NCBI RefSeq assembly: GCF_004959775.1
Contig: NZ_SJZG01000003.1
Span: 62,001-126,000, forward strand
Direction of reading: 5' to 3'
From: Agromyces sp. H66
GTDB lineage: Bacteria > Actinomycetota > Actinomycetes > Actinomycetales > Microbacteriaceae
DNA: 64,000 bases
Under the pieces are notes generated by a model. The model worked only from the letters and a program-made list of their open reading frames with translations, was not told the origin of the DNA and did not search any database. Each line of letters starts with the position of its first letter. Within the stretch, counting starts at the first letter, position 1. The position numbers and the translations under genes were made by a program. This document shows, in pieces, positions 42,214-49,470 of the stretch.

Positions 42214-43572
42214 TCACGCGAGTCCGGTGCGGATGCCTCCCTGGTGGCGCCGGTCGGCGCCGGGTTCCTTCGTTGCGGAGTCGTCGGTGGTCGCGCCGGC
42301 GGCGACCGCGGTGAAGCCGGCGAGCGGGTCCTCGGCGCACGCGCTCACGGGCGGCGCCTGCAGGTCCTCGCGTCGCGAGAGCGTGACGCGGACCGGCCCC
42401 ATGCCGGTGCGCGGGCGCGGCGGCGAGGTGCGGTGCGAGTGGTCGCCCGCGTGCTTGGGCACGCTGAGCTTGTCGGCCCGCTCGGCGAGCAGCTGCTCGC
42501 CGTAGCCCTGCACGCACTCGGGGTCGGGCCCGTCGAGCGGCAGCCCGGTGAAGAACTTGGCGGCCATGCATCCGCCCTTGCAGGTGTCGAAGAACTGGCA
42601 CGACGTGCACGCGCCGCCCGACTGCGGCTCACGGAGCCTGGTGAACAGCTCGGACCCGCGCCACACCGACTGGAAGCCGCCCTCGCCGCGCACGTTGCCG
42701 GCGAGGAACTCGTCGTGGATCGCGAACGGGCACGCGTACACGTCGCCGATCGGGTCGATGAGGCACACCACCCGGCCCGCGCCGCAGAGGTTCAGGCCCG
42801 GCAGCGCCTGCCCGTACGCGGAGAGGTGGAAGAACGAGTCGCCCGTGAGCACGTTGTCGCCGTGCGCGACGAGCCAGTCGTAGAGCTCGCGCTGCTGCGC
42901 CTGGGTGGGGTGCAGCTCGTCCCAGACATCCGCCCCGCGACCCGACGGCCGCAGCCGGGTGAGCCGCAGCTGCGCCCCGTACCGGTCGGCGATGGCCTTG
43001 AACTCGTCGAGCTGCGGGATGTTCTGCCGGGTGCAGACGACCGAGATCTTGAAGTTCTTCATGCCGGCGTCCGACAGGTTCTGCATCGCGCGGAGCGCCG
43101 TCTCATACGAACGCGGCCCGCGGATGAAGTCGTTCACCTCGGCGGTGGCGCCGTCGAGCGAGATCTGCACGTCGACGTAGTCGTTGGCGGCGAGCTTCGC
43201 CGCGATCTCGGGCGTGATCTTCACGCCGTTCGTCGAGAACTTCACGCCCACGTGGTGGTCGGTCGCGTAGTCGAGCAGCTCCCAGAAGTCGCTGCGCACC
43301 GTGGGCTCGCCGCCGCCGATGTTCACGTAGAACACCTGCATGCGCTCGAGCTCGTCGATGACGGCCTTGCACTCCTCGGTCGAGAGCTCGCGAGGATCGC
43401 GCCGCCCCGAGCTCGACAGGCAGTGCACGCACGACAGGTTGCACGCGTACGTCAGCTCCCAGGTCAGGCAGATCGGCGCGTCGAGGCCGTGCTCGAAGTG
43501 GTCGACCAGGCGCATCGACGATGGCGGCGGCGCCGGTCGGATGTCGCGCACGGACGTATCGATCAGGGTCAT
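42214..43572 (-). CDS. mftC: Mycofactocin radical SAM maturase MftC
   Basis: Radical S-adenosylmethionine enzyme of 452 residues that oxidatively decarboxylates and cyclises the C-terminal Val-Tyr of MftA. The SAM [4Fe-4S] motif CxxxCxxC is at residues 44-51 (CNLSCVHC). The C-terminal SPASM domain has its cysteines in LCGAGRVVCLIDP, CPFAIHDE and CTSCQFFDTCKGGCM. About 70 residues follow the last SPASM cysteine, longer than usual. Its start overlaps the mftB stop by four bases (ATGA). Confidence 0.96.
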   Translation of the reverse strand: MTLIDTSVRDIRPAPPPSSMRLVDHFEHGLDAPICLTWELTYACNLSCVHCLSSSGRRDPRELSTEECKAVIDELERMQVFYVNIGGGEPTVRSDFWELLDYATDHHVGVKFSTNGVKITPEIAAKLAANDYVDVQISLDGATAEVNDFIRGPRSYETALRAMQNLSDAGMKNFKISVVCTRQNIPQLDEFKAIADRYGAQLRLTRLRPSGRGADVWDELHPTQAQQRELYDWLVAHGDNVLTGDSFFHLSAYGQALPGLNLCGAGRVVCLIDPIGDVYACPFAIHDEFLAGNVRGEGGFQSVWRGSELFTRLREPQSGGACTSCQFFDTCKGGCMAAKFFTGLPLDGPDPECVQGYGEQLLAERADKLSVPKHAGDHSHRTSPPRPRTGMGPVRVTLSRREDLQAPPVSACAEDPLAGFTAVAAGATTDDSATKEPGADRRHQGGIRTGLA

Positions 43573-43844
43573 GCTGCACGCTCCACGAGCATCTTCGAGT
43601 CGGCGAGCGTTCCGAGCGCCCGGAGGTAGGTCGGCACGTGCTCGTCCGCGACACCGGCCGCCTCGCACGCGGCACGCGCGTTCGCGGCATCCGATAGCCC
43701 CTCGACCACCGTCAGCAGCGTGCGGTCCTTCAGGAACGACAGCTTGCGGGTGCCGAAGTGGTAGAGCAGCGCCCCGAACGGCTCGGGTCTCACCGAGACC
43801 TGCGGGTGCAGCTGCCAGGCGGATTCTGGATCGACGGCGCTCAT
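43569..43844 (-). CDS. mftB: Mycofactocin peptide chaperone MftB
   Basis: Small PqqD-like peptide-binding protein of 91 residues that delivers the MftA precursor to MftC. The segment VRPEPFGALLYHFGTRKLSFL is diagnostic of MftB. It lies 22 bases after mftA and overlaps mftC by four bases, so expression of A, B and C is linked. Confidence 0.93.
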   Translation of the reverse strand: MSAVDPESAWQLHPQVSVRPEPFGALLYHFGTRKLSFLKDRTLLTVVEGLSDAANARAACEAAGVADEHVPTYLRALGTLADSKMLVERAA

Positions 43845-43866
43845 GGCGATGACGAGTGGGATGGCG

Positions 43867-43977
43867 TCAGTACACGCCGCACATGCCGTCGATCGAGACC
43901 TCTTCGACGAGCGAATCCGTTTCGATCACGTCCTCGATCGCACTCTGCGGTTCGACGAGCTGGTCGGTTCGAGTCAT
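43867..43977 (-). CDS. mftA: Mycofactocin precursor peptide MftA
   Basis: Ribosomal precursor peptide of only 36 residues, easily missed by gene finders. It ends with the family-defining IDGMCGVY, whose terminal Val-Tyr pair is modified by MftC and MftE into the mycofactocin core. The leader is acidic (EDVIETDSLVEEVS), as in other MftA peptides. ATG at 43977 has AGGAGC upstream. An open frame extends further upstream, but it crosses the promoter and operator of mftR, so the short form is preferred. Confidence 0.95.
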   Translation of the reverse strand: MTRTDQLVEPQSAIEDVIETDSLVEEVSIDGMCGVY

Positions 43978-44039
43978 GGGATGCTCCTCATGTGCATGAT
44001 CGCCGCCCTTGGCGATCTCCGTGATGAGGACGATACTAA

Positions 44040-44054
44040 TGACACTCAGTGCCG
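44040..44054. promoter_or_regulatory. Palindromic operator between mftA and mftR
   Basis: TGACACTCAGTGCCG contains the palindromic core CACT-C-AGTG (44043-44051) in the 97-base divergent region. Sites of this type, with CACTnAGTG arms, are common for TetR regulators. It most likely binds MftR, encoded 20 bases to the right, to control both the mftABC genes and mftR itself. Confidence 0.65.
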
Positions 44055-44074
44055 TTGGGAAGGGGGTTGCGCCC

Positions 44075-44716
44075 ATGACGGTCGGCCGCGAGGATGGGCC
44101 GGTTCGCCCGAGACTCGGTCGCGCGCCGTCGACGACCCACGCCGAGATCAGCCACGTGGCCCTCACGCTGTTCATGGAGCGAGGCTTCGACCAGACCACG
44201 ATCGACGACATCGCCCGCGAGGCCGGCATCGGCCGACGCACCCTGTTCCGCTACTTCCCGTCGAAGAACGACCTGCCGTGGGGCGACTTCGACACCCTCC
44301 TCGGCCGCATGCGCGCGCACCTGTCGGGGATGCCCGACGACGTCCCCATGATGGAGCAGCTGCGCATCGCGATCCTCGAGTTCAACCGGGTGCCCGAGGA
44401 GGAGTGGCCCTACCACCGGCGCCGGATGGACCTGCTGCTGCACGTGCCCACGCTCCTCGCCCACTCGACGCTGCGGTACGCATCGTGGCGGCAGGTGGTC
44501 GCCGAACACGTCGCGCGCCGGCTCGAACTGCCCGAGCACGATCTCATCCCGCAGACCATGGCCTGGACCTGTCTCGGCGTCTGCCTCGCCGCCTACGAGC
44601 AGTGGCTCGACGACGGCAGCGCGCAACTGCTCGACCTGCTCGACGAGGCGTTCCGGCTCATCGACGAGCGCATCGACACCAAGGTGGTGCAGGCGCACCG
44701 GGGCGCACAGGGATGA
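44075..44716 (+). CDS. mftR: Mycofactocin system TetR regulator MftR
   Basis: TetR regulator of 213 residues typical of mycofactocin clusters. The helix-turn-helix reads TTIDDIAREAGIGRRTLFRYFPSKNDLPWG. In other species MftR responds to long-chain acyl-CoA. Start ATG at 44075, with AAGGGGG upstream, is preferred to the in-frame ATG at 44009 that would include the operator. It is divergent from mftABC and is followed by mftG after four bases. Confidence 0.92.
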   Translation: MTVGREDGPVRPRLGRAPSTTHAEISHVALTLFMERGFDQTTIDDIAREAGIGRRTLFRYFPSKNDLPWGDFDTLLGRMRAHLSGMPDDVPMMEQLRIAILEFNRVPEEEWPYHRRRMDLLLHVPTLLAHSTLRYASWRQVVAEHVARRLELPEHDLIPQTMAWTCLGVCLAAYEQWLDDGSAQLLDLLDEAFRLIDERIDTKVVQAHRGAQG

Positions 44717-44720
44717 CCCG

Positions 44721-46403
44721 GTGACCGGTGGCGGGGTCGTCCGCACGACCGTCGTGGTCGGCGCCGGTGCCGCCGGTGCGGCGCTCGCGGCCCGGCTGAG
44801 CGAAGACCACGACCACCGGGTGATCGTGCTCGAGGCGGGCCCGGTTCCCCGCTCACGGGCGCAGTTCCCGCCCGAGCTGCTCGACGCGTCGACGGTGCAG
44901 GGCGCGATGCCGGGTCATCCGGCGAACTGGTCGTACCTCGGCCACCTCACCCCCGACCTGCCGTACACGATCGCCCGCGGCCGCATCATCGGCGGCTCGT
45001 CGACCATCAACGGCGGCTACTTCGTGCGCGCCCGCCCCGAGGACTTCGCCAGGTGGGCGGATGCCGCGGGCCCCGACTGGGCCTACGAGCGCGTGCTTCC
45101 CGTGCTGCGCCACCTCGAACGCGACCTCGACCTCGGCGCGGGGCCCGTCCACGGCGACGCCGGGCCGATGCCCGTGCGGCGGGCGTCGCAGTCCAATCCG
45201 GCCGCGCGCGCCTTCACGGCCGCCGCGTCGGAGCTCGGGTTCCCCGCCGAGCCCGACAAGAACGCGCCCGGACCGCCCGGCGTCGGACCGGTGCCGCAGA
45301 ACGTCGTCGACGGCGTGCGCATCAACACCGGGCTCGCGTACCTGGAGCCGGTGCGCGACCGACCGAACCTCGAGGTGATCGGCGGATGCCGCGTGCTGCG
45401 CGTCGTGTTCGACGGGACGCGCGCGGTCGGGGTCGAGGTGGCGGGCGGCGGTGGCGCCGCGGGAACCGCTCGCGCCGGGGCATCCGCTCGGGTCATCGAT
45501 GCCGACGAGGTCGTGCTGTGCGCCGGCGGCATCGGCACGCCGCACCTGCTGCTCGTGTCGGGCGTCGGACCGGCCGAGCAGCTGAGCGCCCATGACGTGC
45601 CGGTCGTGCGCGACGCGCCGGGTGTCGGCCGCGCGTTCAGCGACCACCCCGACCTCTCCGTGGGGTGGCGCGCCCGGCGGGGGGTGATGGACCCGCGCAC
45701 GCCCGAGACCTTCACGACCGCGCTGAACTTCTCGTCGCCCGGCGGGGATCCCGCGGGCGACCTCGAGATCATGGTCTCGGTCAAGACCATGAACCACCTG
45801 CTCACGGGCTCGCCCGGCATGGTGTCCGGCGGTGCCCGGTCGGCGCTGCGGCATCCGCTCGCCACCGTGCGCGCCCTGCGCGGCGCGTCGCTCTCGCGGA
45901 TGCGGGAGCAGGCCGTGCACGGTCGCGACCTCGTGCTCCTCGTGGGCCTGCAGGGCGAGGAGGCGCGCGGCTCGATCACGCTCGAGTCCGCCGACCCGAC
46001 GGTGTTCCCGCGCATCGACTACCGGTACCTGTCGACGGCGCACGACCGGGAGCGGATGCGGCTCGGCATCCGCACCGCCGTGGCCCTGCTGCGCACGCGC
46101 GCCTTCGCCGAGCTGTTCGAACGGCTCACCGAACTCGACGACGCGACGCTCGACGACGATGACGCGCTCGACGCGTGGATGCTCGCGCATCTCGGCACCG
46201 CGATCCACCTCTGCGGGAGTGCGCCCATGGGGCCGGCCTCCGACCCGGGCGCCGTGGTCGACGGGTTCGGGCGCGTGCACGGGGTCGCGGGGCTGCGCGT
46301 GGCCGACACGTCGATGCTGCCGGATGCCCCGTCGCGCGGGCCGGCCGCGACCGCCGTGCTCATCGGGGAGCTCGTCGCCCGCTTCATGCGGCGCGGCGAC
46401 TGA
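44721..46403 (+). CDS. mftG: Mycofactocin-associated GMC-family dehydrogenase MftG
   Basis: FAD-dependent glucose-methanol-choline oxidoreductase, 560 residues, that links reduced mycofactocin to the respiratory chain. FAD motif TTVVVGAGAAGAALAARLS is at the N-terminus, GRIIGGSSTINGGYFVRA gives the second GMC signature, and GTAIHLCGSAPMGPAS with ADTSMLPDAPSRGPAATA make the C-terminal active site. It starts with GTG at 44721, just after mftR. It would allow re-oxidation of the SDR cofactors and is the electron outlet for the neighbouring dehydrogenases. Confidence 0.92.
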   Translation: MTGGGVVRTTVVVGAGAAGAALAARLSEDHDHRVIVLEAGPVPRSRAQFPPELLDASTVQGAMPGHPANWSYLGHLTPDLPYTIARGRIIGGSSTINGGYFVRARPEDFARWADAAGPDWAYERVLPVLRHLERDLDLGAGPVHGDAGPMPVRRASQSNPAARAFTAAASELGFPAEPDKNAPGPPGVGPVPQNVVDGVRINTGLAYLEPVRDRPNLEVIGGCRVLRVVFDGTRAVGVEVAGGGGAAGTARAGASARVIDADEVVLCAGGIGTPHLLLVSGVGPAEQLSAHDVPVVRDAPGVGRAFSDHPDLSVGWRARRGVMDPRTPETFTTALNFSSPGGDPAGDLEIMVSVKTMNHLLTGSPGMVSGGARSALRHPLATVRALRGASLSRMREQAVHGRDLVLLVGLQGEEARGSITLESADPTVFPRIDYRYLSTAHDRERMRLGIRTAVALLRTRAFAELFERLTELDDATLDDDDALDAWMLAHLGTAIHLCGSAPMGPASDPGAVVDGFGRVHGVAGLRVADTSMLPDAPSRGPAATAVLIGELVARFMRRGD

Positions 46404-46432
46404 GGCGCGGATCGCATGGGTTGTCACGACGC

Positions 46433-46458
46433 GGTACCATTCGGTACCATTTGGTATG
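46433..46458. promoter_or_regulatory. Ten-base repeats overlapping the antitoxin start codon
   Basis: GGTACCATT occurs at 46433-46441 and 46443-46451, and a degenerate GGTATGG at 46453, spaced exactly ten bases apart. The last copy includes the ATG of the antitoxin gene. Repeats in one-helical-turn phase are what ribbon-helix-helix antitoxins bind, so this is a likely autoregulatory operator. Confidence 0.7.
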
Positions 46459-46716
46459 GCCCTCAATCTGCGTCTCAGTGACGACCTCGCCGAGGATCTC
46501 CGCGAGCGTTCACGTGAGACGGGCGTGAGCCAGCAGGAGATCCTTCGACGCGCGCTCGAACGATTCCTCCACGCCGAGGCGCCCGCACCGCCCGCATCGG
46601 GCTATCGAGCGAACCTGCTCCCGGCCCGCCGCCCCTTTCACACCGCAACGGAGCGTCTCACGCTCCCACGCGGCGTGAGTTCGGAGTCGCTGCTCGACCG
46701 TGACGACCGGATCTGA
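46456..46716 (+). CDS. Ribbon-helix-helix antitoxin (VapB-like)
   Basis: Small protein of 86 residues. Residues 2-45 form a ribbon-helix-helix DNA-binding domain (LNLRLSDDLAEDLRERSRE, then GVSQQEILRRALERFL). The C-terminal half is flexible and presumably wraps around the toxin. It overlaps the PIN-domain gene by one base (TGATG). It binds its own promoter, probably at the ten-base repeats. Confidence 0.87.
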   Translation: MALNLRLSDDLAEDLRERSRETGVSQQEILRRALERFLHAEAPAPPASGYRANLLPARRPFHTATERLTLPRGVSSESLLDRDDRI

Positions 46717-47126
46717 TGCTCATCTACGTCGATAGCAGTGCGCTGCTCAAGCGCGCCGTCCAGGAGGCGGAGTCGGCTGCCGTCGATGCCGCGCTCGAAT
46801 CCGCCGTTGCGGCCGGCGACGTGATCGCCTCCTCCACGCTCGCGTGGATCGAGGTCACCCGAGCGCTCCGCACGCGTCTCGATTCGACGGACCCTCGATT
46901 GATCGCCCGACTCAGCGATCACGCCCTCTCCGGTCTGCAGGAGGCACCGATCGTGCCCGAGGTCACGGCGGTGGCGCGGCGCATCGGACCGCCGACGCTT
47001 CGCTCGCTCGATGCGATACACCTCGCGACGGCGACGCTCCTCGAGGCGGACGAGGTCTGGGCCTATGACCGACGCCTGCTCGACGCGGCCGACGGACTCG
47101 GGCTCGTGACGGTCTCGCCGGCCTGA
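46716..47126 (+). CDS. PIN-domain toxin (VapC-like)
   Basis: PIN-domain ribonuclease of 136 residues, the likely toxin of the pair. Acidic active-site residues are visible at D6 (YVDSSALLK), E in STLAWIEVTRA, D in SLDAIHLATA and D in AYDRRLLDAA. VapC toxins cut tRNA or rRNA when free from antitoxin. The target here is unknown. Confidence 0.9.
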   Translation: MLIYVDSSALLKRAVQEAESAAVDAALESAVAAGDVIASSTLAWIEVTRALRTRLDSTDPRLIARLSDHALSGLQEAPIVPEVTAVARRIGPPTLRSLDAIHLATATLLEADEVWAYDRRLLDAADGLGLVTVSPA

Positions 47127-47168
47127 CGCAAGGAGGCGACTGTCAGCGGGATCGGCAAGAGTGGGGGC

Positions 47169-49271
47169 ATGACGCTCGCCGGTTCGACCACCGACCTCCG
47201 TGCCTCCGCGCTTGCCGCGCTGCGCGACCTCGTCGGCAACGGCGACGCCGACTTCCACGAGGGGCAGTTCGAGGCGATCGAGGCGCTCGTCGACGGACGG
47301 CGTCGGGCGCTCGTGGTGCAGCGCACGGGCTGGGGCAAGTCGGCGGTGTACTTCGTGGCGACGCTGCTGCTGCGGCAACAGGGCGCCGGGCCCACCGTGC
47401 TCGTGTCGCCGCTCCTCGCCCTCATGCGCGACCAGATCGCGGCCGCCGAGCGCGCCGGGGTGCGCGCCGTCGCCATCAACTCCACGAACCCGCACGAGTG
47501 GGCCGACGTGCAGGCGCGGCTCGCGGCCGACGAGGTCGACGTGCTGCTGGTCTCGCCCGAGCGGCTCAACAACCCCGGGTTCCGCGAGCAGCAGTTGCCC
47601 GCACTCGTACGCCGCATCGGCATGCTCGTGGTCGACGAGGCGCACTGCATCAGCGACTGGGGCCACGACTTCCGGCCCGACTACCGGCGGCTGCGCGACC
47701 TCATCGCCGAGATCCCCTCCGACGTGCCGGTGCTCGCGACCACGGCCACGGCGAACAGCCGGGTGGTGGCGGATGTCGCGGAGCAGCTCGGCTCGTCGGG
47801 CGACGTGCTCACCATCCGCGGGCCGCTCGCCCGCACCTCGCTGCGACTGGGCGTCCTGCGGCTGCCCGACGCGCCGACCCGGCTCGCCTGGCTCCTCAGC
47901 CACCTCGACGACCTGCCGGGGTCGGGCATCATCTACACGCTGACCGTGTCGGCGGCGAACGACACCGCTCGCCTGCTGCGCGAACGCGGGCACGACGTGC
48001 GCGCCTACACGGGCCAGACCGACCCCGACGAGCGCGAGGAGTCCGAAGCGCTCCTGAAGCGCAACGAGGTCAAGGCGCTCGTCGCCACCAGCGCGCTCGG
48101 CATGGGGTTCGACAAGCCCGACCTCGGGTTCGTGCTGCACCTCGGCGCGCCCTCGTCGCCGGTCGCGTACTACCAGCAGGTCGGTCGCGCCGGGCGTGCG
48201 AGCGAGAGCGCCGACGTGCTGCTGCTGCCCGGCGTCGAGGACCGCGCGATCTGGCACTATTTCGCGACCGCCTCGATGCCCGACGAGGAGCGCGCCCGCC
48301 GCGTCATCGACGAACTCTCCGACGTGCCGCTCTCCACGCCCGCCCTCGAGGCACGAGTCGACATCCGGCGCACGCCGCTCGAGCTGCTGCTCAAGGTGCT
48401 CGACGTCGACGGCGCCGTGCGGCGCGTGCAGGGCGGGTGGGTCGCCACCGGCGCGCCGTGGACGTACGATGCCGAGCGCTACGCGCGCATCGCCGCCGAG
48501 CGCGAGGCCGAGCAGCAGCACATGATCGACTACGAGCAGTCCGGCGGATGTCGCATGGAGTTCCTCCAGCGCTCGCTCGATGACGAGACGGCCGCACCGT
48601 GCGGCCGTTGCGACAACTGCACGGGTGCCTGGTACCCGGGCGACCTCGCCGAGGGCGCCGCGGATGCGGCATCCGTCGCCCTCGATCGGGTGGGGGTGCC
48701 GATCGAACCCCGCCGGGCGTGGCCGACCGGCGCCGACCGGCTCGGCGTCCTCGTCAAGGGCCGCATCGCTCCGGCCGAGCAGGCGAGTGAGGGTCGGGCT
48801 CTCGCCAGGCTCACCGACCTCGGCTGGGGCGGCACGCTGCGCGAGCTCTTCGCCGCCGGATCGCCCGATGCGCCCGTGCCGCCGCAGGTGCTCGCCGCGT
48901 GCGTGCGCGTGCTCGCCGAGTGGGGCTGGGCCGAGCGGCCGGTCGCAGTCGCGTCGGTGCCATCGCGCTCGCGACCGCAGCTCGTCGACTCCCTCGCCCG
49001 TGGACTCGCCGAGGTAGGGCGACTCCCCTACGTCGGTGCGCTGGGGCTCGTCGACGGCGGACCCACGGGTCGGCCCGGCGGCAACAGTGCCTTCCGCCTG
49101 GCCGGGGTGTGGGACCGCTTCTCGGCCGACGGGCTCGACGTGCCGGCCGGCGGCGTGCTGCTCGTCGACGATCAGGCCGACAGCCGGTGGACGCTCACCG
49201 TCGCCGCCCGCGCCCTGCGAGCCGCCGGCGCGACCGAGGTGCTGCCGTTCGTGCTGGCGCTGCGCGGCTGA
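47169..49271 (+). CDS. RecQ-like DNA helicase with C-terminal phosphoribosyltransferase-like domain
   Basis: Superfamily 2 helicase of 700 residues. Motif I is RTGWGKS (52-58) and motif II is VDEAHCISDWGHDFRPDY (DEAH near 156-159). Motif VI is QQVGRAGRAS. The zinc-binding site lies in GGCRMEFLQRSL and PCGRCDNCTG. This arrangement is RecQ-like, but HRDC is absent. Residues from about 560 resemble a ComF-type phosphoribosyltransferase, with VLLVDDQADSRWTLTVAAR at 663. Such fusions occur in actinobacteria. The function of the fused domain is unknown. The gene is likely for DNA repair. Confidence 0.88.
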   Translation: MTLAGSTTDLRASALAALRDLVGNGDADFHEGQFEAIEALVDGRRRALVVQRTGWGKSAVYFVATLLLRQQGAGPTVLVSPLLALMRDQIAAAERAGVRAVAINSTNPHEWADVQARLAADEVDVLLVSPERLNNPGFREQQLPALVRRIGMLVVDEAHCISDWGHDFRPDYRRLRDLIAEIPSDVPVLATTATANSRVVADVAEQLGSSGDVLTIRGPLARTSLRLGVLRLPDAPTRLAWLLSHLDDLPGSGIIYTLTVSAANDTARLLRERGHDVRAYTGQTDPDEREESEALLKRNEVKALVATSALGMGFDKPDLGFVLHLGAPSSPVAYYQQVGRAGRASESADVLLLPGVEDRAIWHYFATASMPDEERARRVIDELSDVPLSTPALEARVDIRRTPLELLLKVLDVDGAVRRVQGGWVATGAPWTYDAERYARIAAEREAEQQHMIDYEQSGGCRMEFLQRSLDDETAAPCGRCDNCTGAWYPGDLAEGAADAASVALDRVGVPIEPRRAWPTGADRLGVLVKGRIAPAEQASEGRALARLTDLGWGGTLRELFAAGSPDAPVPPQVLAACVRVLAEWGWAERPVAVASVPSRSRPQLVDSLARGLAEVGRLPYVGALGLVDGGPTGRPGGNSAFRLAGVWDRFSADGLDVPAGGVLLVDDQADSRWTLTVAARALRAAGATEVLPFVLALRG

Positions 49272-49321
49272 CCGCGCCCGGCCCGGCCCGGCCCAACCCA
49301 ACCCAACCTGACCCAACCCAA
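49272..49321. repeat. GGCCC and CCCAA tandem tract after the helicase gene
   Basis: Directly after the helicase stop, the sequence has three copies of GGCCC and then several copies of CCCAA(C). It is unlike the surroundings. It resembles simple-sequence slippage. I see no coding or structural role. Confidence 0.7.
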
Positions 49322-49324
49322 CCT

Positions 49325-49395
49325 GCGAGTGTTAACGCCCGTCGCCGAATGATGACGGTTCCGAGCACCCCCGCCGACGGAGCGTTAACACTCGC
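49325..49395. repeat. 14-base perfect inverted repeat with GTTAAC core
   Basis: GCGAGTGTTAACGC (49325-49338) and its exact complement GCGTTAACACTCGC (49382-49395) flank 43 bases. Each arm contains the palindrome GTTAAC, rare in such G+C-rich DNA. It lies in the gap between the convergent helicase and paaZ genes. It could be a transcription terminator or a small repeated element. The rest of the gap (49396-49470) shows no feature. Confidence 0.75.
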
Positions 49396-49470
49396 GAGCA
49401 ACTTCCGGGCCAGGCCGACACGAGCCGACGGGACGACATGCTCGGTGCAAGCTCCGGTATCAACCCCGGG

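Noticed and set aside
43978..44241. N-terminal extension of MftA
   Set aside because: It would cross the mftR promoter and operator. The short form has a good ribosome-binding site and the family's normal length.
46638..49316. An 892-residue open frame opposite the RecQ-like helicase
   Set aside because: Low-complexity Arg/Glu/Gly composition and no motif. The plus strand has all helicase motifs.
49272..49321. Possible chromosome end (telomere)
   Set aside because: It is internal, very short and followed by normal genes.
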